Notes: generated from the sequence alone by a model not told the origin. DNA of 64,000 bases from Ascarosepion bandense (GCA_037127315.1 JBBBDQ010001918.1:1188001-1252000); one strand, 5' to 3'. Numbered from the stretch's first letter, positions 9,990-22,430 are shown. Program-made: numbers and translations.

Positions 9990-12390
9990 ATTCTGAATTG
10001 TTCATCTGTTCACAGTACTAGTTTGCTTGGGTCTCAATAGAATCATGGCAACTGACTCCAAACACTCTGTCAAGATCTTTGCCAAAATTTTAACTCTGTC
10101 TTTAGCAGAGTTATATGTCTGTAAGTATCTCATTCCTTCCCACCATCCTTGTCCTTTTACTACAGCTTGATCACACCCCTTGTGTTGAGGACAGACCCTT
10201 GCCACAACCAGTTGTTGAAAGCAACAGTCAAAATCAACACAAAGGTGTGTGAGAGCCTCAAGTACAATTCATAGTGCAGACCATTAAGTCCCAGAGACTT
10301 GCCACTGTCGGCTCTCCTCAATGCCAAGTGAACTTCAACCTCTGTGATTTCACTTTCGCAGCTATCTGTTTCAGTTGATGAAGGCCAAGTAAAGGCAGCA
10401 TAATAGCTGCAAAACCCTTTGTCACAGAAATACTGCCAAAACAGCTTGCACATGTTCTTATTCAATCTCAAAGTATGCCCCTTTGGAGTTTCAACCTCCT
10501 AAATGTAGTGATCAGAACCTTAACAGTTCTTTTTCTTCCACAATTCTGCCCCTATTATCACGGCTTTGTTAGCTACTTGCTCCAGAGTCTTCCTAGTTAA
10601 ATTTATCTTCACAGAATTTCCCCTAGCCTCTGCCTAGGGCCGAATATCCTTGAGAATTTTCACATTTTTAGCCTTATCTAGAGCAAGTCATATTTGGTAG
10701 TGAAAAACTTAATATCATCCTTAAACCTCTCCTAACAGTTCCCACTCATTCCCACTGCACTAATCTAGTTAGCTATTACCAGTAGTCTCTCCTGTCCAGA
10801 CATTTTAGGCCTAGCGTATAATACCATCCAGGTATAGACAAGTCTATGGTCTGAATAGCCTAACCAATGGAATGTGGGACAGTTTAGCAAATCTAGATTG
10901 ATCCTTTTCACTAACATTTTATCTATTCTGCCCTGGGTGATGGACCTGGTATCTATCATTAAAACCAAGTATGCCAATCAGATCAACCAAGTTACAATTG
11001 CCCAACCCCTGCTAGCTCCCTACTCTCTTGTATATTTTGGGATCTTGGATGGCATTCCAGTTCTCCATTAAGACTAAGTCTGATGAAACCACAGAAACAG
11101 TTACAAATGATGGAAATAGAAGGCATGCTCTGTCTGGTCTTTGGGTGTATAAACTGCAACAATCCAAAATGAACTACGGTTCATAGCAATATTAGCCACA
11201 ATCAATGAGTCCCCTTCATTGACATGGACAAGGTTCATCTTTGTATCTAGAGTACATTTAACAAGCAATGAAACAACACTGGCCAGCTGGTCCTTGTATG
11301 TTGAATAGACAATAAAGTTGCTAAACAAAGTGTGTCTCCTGGTTTGTAGCCACATCTATGCCAAAAGACATGATCATGAAGCAGCTTGACCACCTTACTC
11401 TGATCCCTCAGACCACTCACATTCAAACTGGCTAGCTTGATAGACATTTTTTAAATTTGTTCTTTATAAGCAGCCTGGACGTAAATCTGCAAAGATCAGG
11501 ACGTCAATGCATTACCCTAGACTGCCAGTACCAGTATCAGACATACTCTATCTGTTTGATACAATAACACTTACATCCATTAGCTTTATATAAAGAGGGC
11601 TGGAGAAGAACCAGTGCCCTCCCAGCACATAATTGGGCTAACTTTTTGATCTCAGTAGACTCTAGTTGGGTTATTCTGAGCTTTTGAAAAGAGTCATTTG
11701 CTTCTGATAAATAGTCCCATATTTTTAGGTTCCCCCAGTGTACCTGATGAGGGTGATTACTTTGAGAAATCAACAGAGGTACATTTATAAAGAAGCCTTA
11801 AGAGGGCTCTTCTCTGTGAGGAAAGGCCCTCTTGAAAGCTTGTTATTCCGTAACATATTTTGTCCTGTTTGGAGAATGTTCATTTTTTTTTTCTTGGGAT
11901 GGGTTGGGAGAGGAAAAAGATAGATCCCTAAAAGAGAAGAGGGGAAGCTCCTTGCCTTACTTGCAGTTCTGGCTGTTTCATTCTTGCTGATAAAGTAGGC
12001 AATGATCGGCTTTTTCCATGGTTTTCTCTGCCCTACTTCAACCCAATTTTTTTTCTTTTTTAGTGACTTTTTCCATTCTTCCTCTTCCTACCTTTTCAGC
12101 AAGGATGATTGCAGTAGAAGTATTTTCTCTACCTCCATGTATAAGTCCAGCTTTGGTAGAACTACTGGCTCCAGTGTTTGTTGTGACTACTTGAGCTACT
12201 GCTGTTGCTGGAGCTATTGTTTTAGTTGTTGCTGGTGGTTATGGTGCTTCTTTAGTTGCTGCTTTCACTGTTGCTTCAGGTACTGCTGCTGTGTAACCAG
12301 TTTTTTAGATGATACAGCCTTTTTTTTGTGGGACATTCTGCTAGGGTGGAGGGGCTGCAGACTTTGTTATCCCTTCTCATGACTTCATTT
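9990..12390 (-). mobile_element. Tx1-like LINE, decayed (ORF1 and 5' part of ORF2)
   Basis: Minus-strand pieces appear in the right order. ORF1-like sequence at 11470-12336 starts MSHKKKAVSSKKL and is glutamine-rich. The endonuclease start (MSIKLASLNVSGLRDQSKVV) ends at 11447. Endonuclease middle parts lie at 11101-11355 and 10765-10977 (GYSDHRLV). The RT N-terminal part at 10160-10471 has LALRRADSGKSLGLNGLHYE. A further RT piece lies near 10002-10205 (GVI...ILAKILTE). Spacing and motif order fit an APE-type LINE of the Tx1/L1 kind. Frameshifts and stops are throughout, and no RT catalytic YxDD or 3' end was found on this strand. Confidence 0.7.
10160..10471 (-). pseudogene. Tx1-like RT N-terminal fragment
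   Basis: A 103-codon open stretch of the Tx1-like LINE. It carries the segment between endonuclease and RT palm: ESEITEVEVHLALRRADSGK, then a GLNGLHYELYLRL stretch, equivalent to the GxDGLPxE motif of LINE RTs. It ends in GSVLNTRGVIKL, where GxIxLLxKKG is normally found. No catalytic Asp residues lie in this part. Confidence 0.65.
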
Positions 12391-13762
12391 TACTCACTAG
12401 GGCCAAAAAAAACAGTTCACAAAAGCAATCACATACATGAAAGAATAAGGTCTTTAAAAGTAAAATTTTGCTGAAGAAGAAAAAAGCAGGCAAATTGTGC
12501 GAAAAATAAAGATTAAATAACATTCAAACTCAAAAGAAGAGTTAAACTAAAAAATGAAAATTAGTTTACAGCAAAAGATGTAAAAAAAATTGAAAAATTT
12601 AATAAGAAACAAAAATAAGCAAAAAACCTTCACTGAAATTCTACACAACTTTTTCACAAAAATAAATCTCACTGGTTAGAGCAAAAGCAAAACGTCAACC
12701 AAAAGCCAAGTTAGAATGAACTGAAATCTATATCTGTTGCAAAAAGCTACTCATAAAAATCTTGAATAGATTATAATGAAACTTTCTCTCCCATACATCA
12801 ATGTATGATATTACAAGAAGGTTCCTCCACCTTTTTAATCTTGCTAGTTTTCTAGCCATTTTCTTCACTAGAAAAGCCTCATGAAGGATTCAGTTGATTT
12901 GCTGATTGCTCAACACTACAGCAGATAGAACTGGGTTACTTGGTGCCAATAACATGATGATAATAATATAGTGGCCATAATAATATGGTCAACAAAATTG
13001 ACAAGCGCTTAAGAAATTCACTGACCCCTGTATTGAAGTTGCCAGAATGTGGGACATTCTGGCCACTATTATCCCAGTTACCTTTGGGCTTATACTACAA
13101 AACTTAATCCTACATTGAGAAAATCAAAATAATGCCTATATAGTGAATGGGCATCAGCACAGATGCAAAACAAGCCACGAATTGCATGTGGATGTTTGCC
13201 AACACCAGTTACATCCTGGTTTTTCCCATTAACAGCAGGAGAATTTAGCATGTATAGATATGGGCCTCTCTGCAACTGGTCAAATTTTGGGTCTTTGTAA
13301 GATGCATCATGCCAGTCAAAGCAGGGGAAAAAACCAGCAGTCAGAAATTGGCAAGAGACAGTGTCTTATGAAGTCAGTCCTGTAGGCACTTTAGTTTCTT
13401 CAGTTGATATGGTTTTCAAGGCAATTTTATTTTTGTTAACTCTCATATCTTTCCCTCTCTGTCTATTACCCCAATAGCAGTTGGGAGAGCAATTAGTTAG
13501 GCATTTCCCTCAACCTCAACACACTTTTGCTGTACCTTACAATATAATAATATTCCATTGCTTCAGGAGGCTGTGTCAGTTAGCAATGTGAATATTCTGG
13601 GAAAGATGCTATCTGTTTAAGGCAGTGTTTCTCAAACTTTATAAGCAACAGCACACCTAGAAGTAAATGAAAATATCACAGCAATATCTCTAAAGGAGAT
13701 TAAATGTTATGATATAAAACCATAGCTTTAAAAACAAATCTTTTGTCTCTTGTGGGCCTTCA
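12391..13762. other. no gene recognised; contains a perfect short hairpin
   Basis: This stretch may include 5' sequence of the Tx1-like LINE, but no family was identified. It holds a perfect hairpin at 13041-13063: GCCAGAATGT, loop GGG, then ACATTCTGGC. A short minus-strand frame at 13090-13275 has no recognisable domain. Confidence 0.4.
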
Positions 13763-14239
13763 TCAATAAGGGTTGACCATGGGTAGCATCCTAGTTGTCT
13801 GCTTGGCTGGAGTGTTGGTGTCTGTGACTGGAGAAGCCGATGCAGAAGTGACAGTCCCTTTTGTAGAGGCTACATTTTTGTTCTGTTCTGTCAGAGCTGT
13901 CACTTTGCCTTCTGCAAACCTGTCTCTCCATGGCAGCTTGAGTCTGCTGCTCCTTCCCTGATTTGAATTGTTTGGCCAGGGTTCCACTCCATTTGAACCT
14001 GTTAACTGCCAGGTTTTCCTATGACTGTGTTTATGCCCAAAGCCTTCATACAGTAGGTCTTCTTCCAGAGAACTGCTCTCCATACAGGCGGTCTTTTGAG
14101 ATGCAGCTCTCTGGCATGTGGTGAACATGGCCGAACCTGCACAATTGGGCACCTTGTCTTGTCAGTATATCCCTAATATGCGGTGGTGACTTCTTAAATG
14201 GAATGTGTTCAGATGCCTCTCTTGCCTGGCGTATGTGGT

Positions 14240-14524
14240 CTATGTCTCACTGCCATATAGCAGTGTGCTGATGACACAGGCATTGTACACTGCCATCTTT
14301 GTCTTCACTGTCAGCTTGGAGTTAGTCCAAACTTGTGTTCTGAGGCGTGCAAGAGCTGTGGCTGCCTTCCCAATTCTCTTGTCAAGCTCTATGTCTAGGG
14401 TGATGTTGTCAGTGATAATGGAGCCAAAGTAGGTAAACTGGTGGGCCACATCCAGCTCATAGTCATTGATGTTGATGACCGGTGGTGCTGCGGTACCTTG
14501 ACCCAGGACGTTTGTATTTTTCAA
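14240..14524 (-). pseudogene. RTE-like RT C-terminal segment
   Basis: A 94-codon open stretch with the post-palm region of RTE-type RT: VAHQFTYFGSIITDN, LDKRIGKAATALARLRTQVW and VYNACVISTLLYGSET. The last part is the typical YGSE.W motif of the thumb. It is cut by stops on both sides and lies within the longer LINE remnant. Confidence 0.8.
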
Positions 14525-15728
14525 GCTAATGGTCAGCTCTAAGTCTCTGCAGGTCTGAGAGAAATTATCTATCCGTGACTGAAGTTCCCACTAGGTGTGA
14601 GATGCTAATGTCACATCATCAGCAAGCAACATGTCTCTGATAAGGACTTTTTGTACTTTGATCCTGGCTCTAAGACAGGTGATATTGAAAAGCCTGCCAT
14701 TTGATCTCGTGTGCAAGTAAATCCCTTCTCATGATGTACTGCATATGTTTCAGAAGCAGTGCGAAGAAGATTCTGAAAAGAGTGGGAGCAAGGACACAAT
14801 CCTGTTTGACCCTTCTACAGATGTTGAAGGGTTTCAAGTTGCTACCATTGAATGGCACAGTCCTCTACATGTTGTTATGAAAGGAATTAATCATGTTCTG
14901 CAACTTGGATGGACAGCCAATCTTGGACAGAATTCTGAAGGAGCCCTTTCTGCTAATGAGATCGAACACCTTGATCAGATAGATGAAAGTGATGTACAGG
15001 GGCATCTGCTGTTCTCTCCATTTTTCCTGGAGCTGACAGGGTGAAAAGACCATGTCTACTGTTGATCGTTCAGCTTGGAAGCCGCACTGGGTAAACATGT
15101 TTAACAAGTTTCTGCAAATGAAACAAGATAACACTAATAAAGACTTTACCTGCAATTTGGAGAAGGGGGATGCCTCTGTAATTGCTGCATTTGTGTCACT
15201 TGCCTTTGTTCATTCAGAGGGTGATGATTGAAGCATCCCTCATGTTCTGTTATACAGCCCTTTCTTTCCAGCACTGGCAGAGCACTTTGTGCAGAGAAAG
15301 CAGTAGGATCATCTTACAGTGCTTGATAAGATCGAGGGGGGAATACCATCACTGCCTGGGGCTTTCCTTGTGGCCAAATTGTTGATGGCTTTGCTGAGTT
15401 CCTCTATTGTCAGTTTAGTGTCAAGCTCTTCCACAACAGGTAGGCACTCAATGGTATCAAGGACTGGAGTGATCATCAACATTATGTTGGAAGTAGAAGT
15501 TGAAATAGTCTCCTACCCATCTCATCATCTGTTGTCAGCAGTGAATTTGAGGAGAACTGTCTTGTTCTGCACTGGTTCCATTGCTGACTTAATGCCATAA
15601 TACATTCCTCTGATATTCCTTGTGATTACTGCTGTTGGAATGGTTTTATTGGATGACTGCTTGTACTCCATTAGAGCAGCATGCTTGGCTTTAATGATGG
15701 GAGTCATCTCAGAGGGCTTTGCCTCAAA

Positions 15729-16202
15729 CTAGTAATGTAACTTCAAAGTCTTTCTCCCAAAGGTGGCGAAGGCAGCACAGTGCATGGTATCCCATAAAGT
15801 AGCCCACTTTTCTGTGTCAGTGTCCCTGGTTTGTGAGGTTTTCAGTTCATTCTCAAACCTTTCAACAAACTGCTTCACAAGGTTTAGTTGTTTCATCTTG
15901 TTGACATCAATGTGCGGATTACCTTGCTTCTTGCCGTGATGTAACCTCTTGTGCTTGAGCTTAATCTTGCAGCACACTAGAGAGTGGTCTGTGTCACAGT
16001 CCACACTGTGATAAGAGCAAGTGTGAAGAATGTTCTTAATGGCTGCTTGTCTGACAAGGATTAAATTCAACTGGGACCAGTTTCCTGAGCATGGGTGTTG
16101 CCAAGAGACCTTGTGCTGGGGCTTGGTTTTGAGGAAAGATTTGGTTATGTGCAGGCTGTGGTATGTGCATAGCTTGAGTATTTTCTGGCCATTGTTGTTC
16201 AT
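15729..16202 (-). pseudogene. RTE-like APE endonuclease C-terminal segment
   Basis: A 157-codon frame holding the end of the apurinic/apyrimidinic-type endonuclease and the linker to RT. Visible landmarks are NNNGQKILKLC, TKPQHKVSWQHP, the LDLI-like strand seen here as LNLILVRQ, and CDTDHSLV, which contributes the last catalytic Asp-His pair. In the family this enzyme nicks target DNA. The missing N-terminus lies beyond the truncation. Confidence 0.75.
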
Positions 16203-16235
16203 CTTATTGACTTGAACTGTTCAGGCTGATGAGCT

Positions 16236-16911
16236 CCACCTGCCCAAATAAAAAAAACAAACAAATACATTATTTTATTCAAATATTTGTGCAGTTTATT
16301 TAATGCAAAATGCGTTCTTGGTGTCTTTTCACAATTTCTTTAAAAATTTAAGCAGATTTCTTCTCATTTCTTCTTCAGCTGGGTATTTTTTTTCACTTTT
16401 TATTTTTCTACAAACACACACACACACACACACACATATATGTATGCTGTGACAATATTTTGCAGTACACTTAAGATGCACAACAGTTGAAATCATCTAT
16501 AATTCAAAGTCTCCAACGGAAAACAAAATCCATGCTAAGACCATCATCAGAATAATAATGTTCCATCTCAAAACTTCAGATATATGAAACGACATCATTT
16601 CAGTAGATAATGATACACTATATAAGTTTTCTTTGTAGTCAGATTTACTGCATTGCTATATAATTTTAACAAGATCTGTTTGTACTTCATTCAATCATCA
16701 ACATAGATTAAAACATCTTATAAAACAGAATGACTCATATGTTTTTTTTTTCATGTTTTGTTTTCTTTTTATTCCAGAGAGGGAATAAATTCTAAGAGAA
16801 TTTATAGTCAGTTTTCAAAGTAATTAATGAAGCAATTAAGAAAATATCCTAAATATAATTAACATACGTTTGCTTATAAGTTATTTAATATCTTCCCATC
16901 TACATATAGAT
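16236..16911. other. no gene recognised; (CA)n microsatellite
   Basis: AT-rich sequence without recognisable genes or families. A (CA)n(TA)n run lies at about 16414-16443. Confidence 0.45.
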
Positions 16912-17790
16912 ATTTTAATCATTTCACCCCAGGCTAGCTGATAATGTTACAAGGATGCAGGGTGCTAAGTGTAGTGAAAGAGAAAGAGAAGTCTTTAATG
17001 AAGAGAAGTGAACAGGGTTCAGAAAAACAGAAGATGGAAATTTAAGTTGCATTTAAATTTTTGAAGATTGTAAGTGACAGGGAAGCAAGAAGCTGAAAGA
17101 GTTCCAAAGGTGAAAAGTGCAAGAAATACTGTTAGGATAGAAGGGGCAGTTGCAACTAGTTGGTTCAACAGTGAGACCTCGGTGCCAATCTAGTAGCATA
17201 ATTAAACTCATTCAGTTGAGGCACTAAAGGAAAAAACAGCTCATCAAAACAGTTGCCATGAAAGTATTTGTAGAAATGATGGAAGAATGCCACATTACAT
17301 TGATAGGAAAGTAATTGATTATATTACAGATTGAACAATTAAGAGTATGAGACTCACCTCTGCAAAGATGTTTCCAACTAGCGTCCAGTTGGCATGCAAA
17401 AATAAACAGGGTTGTAACTCAATACATGTCCCTCTCTGGAGTCATCATAGGATGGATATAGTGCTGATATTTATTGAGCACAATATCCACACTGGAATCA
17501 TCAGCAAATAAGAGCCTACAGAATAGACTTGCCTGGATAGCAGAATGGAATCTCCCAGGCTGTTATATAAACCACCTACCAATTTACTGGGTTAAGTTTG
17601 CTGTCAGACTCAACTAAAACTACAGTCAAGTACTGTCTGTTGTGATTTACTAATTCTACACAGATCATTCTTTGAATTTTTTTAAGAATCTCTCAATATG
17701 CAACAGGAGCACCAGACTAGATATGGCAACAATATCCAATGCATAAAAAATAGATTTATAAATGTGCAAGATGATAAATATACAAGATAA
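16912..17790 (-). mobile_element. jockey-like LINE 3' fragment, interrupted
   Basis: The minus-strand 3' end starts at about 16912 (tttaatcatttcaccccagg on the + strand). The family sequence runs to about 17332, stops, and resumes at about 17654 with ttctttgaatttttttaaga and gcaccagactagatatggca. It has many substitutions relative to the better copies at 43318 and 21119, so it is old. The interruption is described separately. Confidence 0.75.
17333..17653. other. unidentified insertion inside the LINE fragment
   Basis: About 321 bases that have no counterpart in the other LINE copies separate two collinear parts of the LINE. The LINE sequence reads ..attacagatt before and ..acacagatca after, so acagat is present on both sides and may be a target-site duplication. 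No coding content and no terminal inverted repeat were noticed. Confidence 0.55.
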
Positions 17791-18640
17791 TTTGGAAAAC
17801 TTTAAAAATTTCTTTCTGAATTTTTGGGATGAGTAGTTATTATTACAGTATTTCTGTGCCTGATCCTGATCTTTGTTGTTATCACAAAGTTTCAATTGTG
17901 GTGCCCTCTGGACTTTATCATTTGTATATTGATCTGGAAAGCCTACAGACAATTTTGCACTGAATACTTTATTTAATCTTCGAAGATAAATTATTCTCAT
18001 TCCACTGCTCATGCAGCACTCATCAGCCGGCAGAATAGGTTTAAATCACCAAGTTTTCCACTCAAAATTGCTCTACTGGACATTACAATGGTTGAGTGGA
18101 TTTTGGTTTGTGAATTTAGTGATTGTGAATTCAATCTGTGAATTTAACAGTGTGTACTTGAACTCAGTGGAAATAGACTGAGTAATAACTGAGCAGTACT
18201 AAAGAAGATCTAGATAAGATAGGATTCAAGTTCATCGTATGAATGTTAGATTTTTTTACTTTTATCTTTTTTTTTTTAAATGTTCACCAAATTCATCTCT
18301 GTTTTTTATTTATAAATATTTCTATATTTTATATAATTAAAAGATTTTGTACCTGACATTGTTTCAAAACCAGTTTACTAGGAACAGGGGGTAGGCTAAA
18401 AATATTCAACCATATGTAAACTGTAGGGAATTTGTACATCATAACATTTTCAATACATCTTCATCTGTGTGAATTATTTTCATGTTTTAATGAAAAAGCA
18501 ATTCACTGGCATGCTGGTGAATTGCTATGTTATCTAATTTCATGTTACTTTGTTAAGTAAGCAGACATAAGTGGAATTGTCAAAATTCCCAACAATAACA
18601 ATAATAAAAAAAAGAACAGGGCAAAATAATACAAGACATG
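17791..18640. other. no gene recognised; one ribozyme-like core motif
   Basis: AT-rich, with no gene recognised. The minus-strand frame ending at 18012 has no recognisable domain. A CUGAUGA-plus-hairpin motif on the minus strand at 17996-18026 is discussed as a finding. Confidence 0.4.
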
Positions 18641-21105
18641 AACAATGTAAATCAATTAAAAGTCTGTTATAGTCATGTATGCAACAACATAAAGTACAGA
18701 ACAAGAAATTGAATATTTCTACTCCAGGCTAGACAATGCCAAGGCTCAGTGAAAATCACAAGAAATTAGAATTATCATGGAAGACCTAAATGCCAAGATA
18801 GTAGGGAAGGGGAAATAGTTGGAAAGTTCAGACTAGGAAACTGCAACAATAGTGGAGAAAAATGAGCCCAATGGTGCACAGAAAATGACTAGATAAGAAC
18901 CAACACCAGTTTCCAAGAACATTTAAGATGATTATAGGCATGGAAAAGCCCATGAGAAGAAACTAAAAACTAAATTGACTACATATTTATCAACAAGAGA
19001 ATCAGGAATACAGTTATTGCAAAACCTTCCCAAATGCCAACTACAGAAGTGACCACTTCCTAGTTATATATAAACTAAGAATGAAAATTTAGAAATTGAA
19101 GAAGCCTAGCACAGCACACAAATTGCAATACAACAGACTTTGGAATGACCTGAAATTTCAGGAAAAATATATGAACAATGTGAAAATAGATATGAAGTAT
19201 AAATTGAAAAAGGAAACTCAAAATGGGACAAACTAAGAGAAGCCTTAGTGATATTAGCAAACATCATCTTCATAAAGGAAAGTGAGTATAGAAGGAAAAA
19301 TGAGTGCATTACAAATGAGATTCTTGACATGATGCAAATGAGACAGAGAGCAATGCCAACACATGGAATGGAAAATAGAAACCTACACAAGGAAATAAGG
19401 AGCAAATACAGACATGCTAAAGAAGAATGGCTCAACAAAAAATGTACAGAAATAGAGAGATTAAGTATTACAAATAAAGGAGATATGCTTAAAAAAATTA
19501 AGAGAACTAACAGAAAAAAATACATGCTCATCAACAAGATGCATAAAATCCTATGACAGAATGCTCATATTAGAGAAAAAAAATAATAGCTCAGTGATGG
19601 GACAAATATATTAAAGATCTCTTCCATGATAAAAGAACAACTGGTAATACACAGAAATATTGACAGGCCAGGAAATTTTAAAAAATGAAGTGGAAGCTGC
19701 ACTCAGCAAATTGAACAGAAACAAAATAGCAAGATCAGATGGTATTATAATAGAGAGGCTGACAGTCTTAGACAATTTTGACATAGAAAAGATTATATAA
19801 ATAATACATGAAATCTACAACAGTGGTGATAGACCAGAAGTCCTAAGCAGATCAATTTTCATAGCACTTCCTAAGAAAGCAAGTGTAAATGAATGTAAAC
19901 TCCACCAAACAATCAGCTTAATGAGCAACATATTAAACTCCTCATCATAATTCTGATAAATAAAGTATACAGCAGAATCAGGCAGAAATAGGACAACAAC
20001 AGTGTGGGTTCATCAAGGACACCAGAACAAGAAATGCAATATTTATGTTCAGAATGTTATCAGTAAGACCAAAAAGAATGTGTACCTGTGTTTTATAGAT
20101 CAAAGTACACCACAAAAATCTGTTTAGAGTTGTTCAGCACTCTTGTACATTAGAATAATCAAGAACCTGTACTGGCAGCAAATTCCCTACATATGAACAG
20201 GAAATATACAAAAATAGAAAGGGGTGTAAGACAAGGATGTGTCTTAATGGATTTATTCAACCTATACAGTAAGGCAATTCTGGGAGAACTAACAGTCCTA
20301 CCAGGATTTGTCATTGGCACTCACAATCTTAACAGTATATGATATACAGATGACACATTGCTGATAGCATACACTGAAAGGAAACTACAGGACCTCTTAC
20401 AGAATGTAGTGAAGGAAGGCAAGAAGAAAGGACTAAACATAAACTACAAGAAAACTGCCCAAAATGCTAATTACAGGTTAGGGATAAAATCAAGCAGTTA
20501 CAGAAATTCTGGAAAGTGTTCTAACAGAGGACAGAAAGTGTGACACTGAGATCCAAAGGCATATTGGGATGGCCAAAAACACATTCCAAAAGCTAAGCAA
20601 AATATTGAGAGCCAGGAAAATTTCATTGGAAACAAAGAAAAGAATACTGAACTGTTAAATTATATCAATCCTCCTATTTTGCAGCAAATGCTGGACAATC
20701 GCATCAAAGATGAAGGAGACACTTAAAGCAACAGAAACATGTTGAGGATACCATGAACTAGATATGTGAGCAACAACAAACTTTTGGAGAGAATGGAAAC
20801 AAAAAAGGAAACTTATACTTAACATCAGAAAGAGACATAGTATAGACATAGTTGAAGTTTCTGAGGCACAATGAGGAAGGAAGGATTGGAGAGCCTAATA
20901 CTCACAGAGCAGGAAAGAAAGACAGGGGAAAACAGCACATGACATACTTGGTGGCCTTAATTAAATGGATGGCAAAACAGTGTTTTGGAGAAATAACAGG
21001 ACAAAATATATTAAAAGCAACAAGGGACAGAAAGATGTGGAAGGCTATGATCACATACATCCTGAACGGACATGGCACATAAAAGAATAATAATAAAGAG
21101 TAGTC
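18640..21105 (+). mobile_element. RTE-like LINE copy 2 (plus strand)
   Basis: Plus-strand pieces give an APE-type LINE in order. Endonuclease near 18655-19080: EIEYFYSRLDNAKAQ and IIMEDLNAKI. Linker at 19248-19556: RNLHKEIRSKYRHAKEEWLN. RT at about 19650-20540, including the catalytic motif as YTDDTLLIAYTERK at about 20342-20383 and GLNINYKKT. Thumb and C-terminus to 21082, ending MWKAMITYILNGHGT. There are many frameshifts and stops. The 3' tail carries a short (AAT)n run at 21084-21099 instead of a long A-tract. Four other copies of this 3' end are present in the window. Confidence 0.85.
20358..20543 (+). pseudogene. RTE-like RT palm fragment
   Basis: Short open stretch immediately after the catalytic motif (YTDDT, in the codons just before 20358). 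It shows the helix and strand that follow in LINE RTs: ERKLQDLLQNVVKEGKKKGL, then NINYKKT. The rest of the frame is lost to a frameshift. Confidence 0.7.
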
Positions 21106-21662
21106 ATAGACTTCAGACTTTTTTTTTAATCATCTCACCCCAAGCAAAGCATTCTACTGCTACTACTGTGCAGAGGGTTACATAAGGGAAAGTGATGAGA
21201 AAGAGGGGTTAGTTATAGGAAATGTCAGGAGGAGGGTAATAGACGGATGAGGATACCAAGGATGTGGTGGAGTAGATGGAAAAAGAGCTTGAGAGAATGG
21301 ATGCGAGTTAGTGTGATAGGAGATGTTGACCTATTGACCTTACATTTAAAATTCCTGGAGATTGTAACTGTCAGGAAAGCAAGTATATGGAAGGGAATTC
21401 CACAGGTGGGAAGTGCGTGGAAAGAAGCTGTTAGAGTAGAAATTGCAGTTACACTTTATTGGTTTCACTGTAAAAGGGTGAGACCTAGTTGCTAATCTAG
21501 TAGCTTGTGTAAATTCATACCTGGGGGCACCAGTGATCTAAGTTCACTGAAGCAGAAGCTGTGAAAGTATTTATAGAAGAGGCACAGGAAAGCCACGTCA
21601 CGCCGGTGAGAGAGCGACTGCAGCCAAGCTGCTAAGTCAGTATTGATCACATTGCAGATTTT

Positions 21663-22430
21663 TCATTGGATTTTGTCAAGAACCCCAAGGTGAATAGCAA
21701 TACACAGGTGGATGGTAGATTTATATATGTGCAGGATTGACTTAGATGGGAAAAACTTCCTGGCCTTGCACAGTGGAACGACCTTCTTGGCAACAGATTT
21801 AGCAATGGATTCAATATAGTCATTCCACTTGAGGTCCGCTAAGAGTGTGAGGCCAAGAAGGCGTAGTGTTTTGCTCTCAGAGAGGCTAGCCTGTTCCATG
21901 CTAATGGGGCGTAGGAGCGATTGTCTATGTTGGTTAATAGAGAGCAGCTTCATTTTGGAAACATTAAAATTTACAAGCCATTTCTTTCCCCAGTCCACCA
22001 CAAATTGAAGGTCCTTCTGAAGCTTGGCAGCAAGGTTTGCTTTGTCAACCTCAGAAGATTTTTGATCGAAGCAAGAGTAAATGGTGGTGTCATCGGCATA
22101 CATACTTACTTGGGATATTATAACATCGGGGAGATCGTTAATGTAGATCAGAAAAAGCATAGGACCTAGAATAGAGCCTTGAGAGACACCCACATTTGTG
22201 TGGTAGCTTTGGGAGACATGTCCATTTAATACTACCTTCATTGTTCGATTAGAGAGGAATAACTGGATTAGGTCAAACAGTTGTCCGGTTATGCCATAGC
22301 TCTGTAGCTTGCATAGAAAGCCAGCATGCCAGACCCTGTCAAACACTTTGAAAATATCCAGGGCTACAGTTCGAGCTTTGCCATTCTTGTCGAGAGCCTG
22401 GTATATATACTCAGTGATGGTTGTTAGCAT
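21663..22430 (-). pseudogene. jockey-like LINE reverse transcriptase, palm to thumb
   Basis: A 255-codon open stretch. Landmarks in order are VALDIFKVFDRVWHAGFLCK at about residues 22-41 (first catalytic Asp, as DIFKVFD), LSNRTMKVVLNG, GVSQGSILGPMLFLIYINDL (RT motif B), SMYADDTTIYS (catalytic YADD, about residue 112), KWLVNFNVSKMKLLS, LRLLGLTLLADLKWNDYIES (thumb) and FPSKSILHIYKSTIHLCIAI. The upstream part of RT continues in other frames at 22424-22930. Here the codon after SNRTM is AAG, unlike two other copies that have TAG. Confidence 0.85.

Larger units (their letters stand above)
13763..16235 (-). mobile_element. RTE-like LINE copy 1 (truncated, decayed)
   Basis: Minus-strand reading from high to low coordinates gives four successive domains. 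Endonuclease C-terminal part, 15729-16202: FLKTKPQHKVSW and CDTDHSLVCCKI, the latter holding the catalytic SDH-like triad as TDH. RT finger and palm, 14865-15155: QCGFQAERSTVDMVFS and FDLISRKG. RT continuation, 14670-14858: VKQDCVLAPTLF. Thumb region, 14240-14524: FTYFGSIITDNITLDIELDK and STLLYGSE. The C-terminal tail lies at 13763-14152. Order and motifs fit an RTE-type LINE. There are multiple frameshifts, and the 5' end is cut near 16235. Confidence 0.85.

Noticed and set aside
12002..12382. Cysteine-rich plus-strand ORF that could suggest a secreted peptide
   Set aside because: The cysteines come from reading a CAG/CTG-rich, glutamine-rich LINE ORF1 region antisense. No signal peptide or cysteine framework is convincing.
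9990..12390. Twin-priming explanation for the Tx1-like pieces on opposite strands
   Set aside because: The pieces converge with their 3' sides facing each other, which is not the geometry twin priming gives.
19075..19537. Minus-strand hydrophobic ORFs opposite 19248-19556
   Set aside because: They are the antisense shadow of the RTE linker region, whose plus-strand frame has recognisable LINE sequence.
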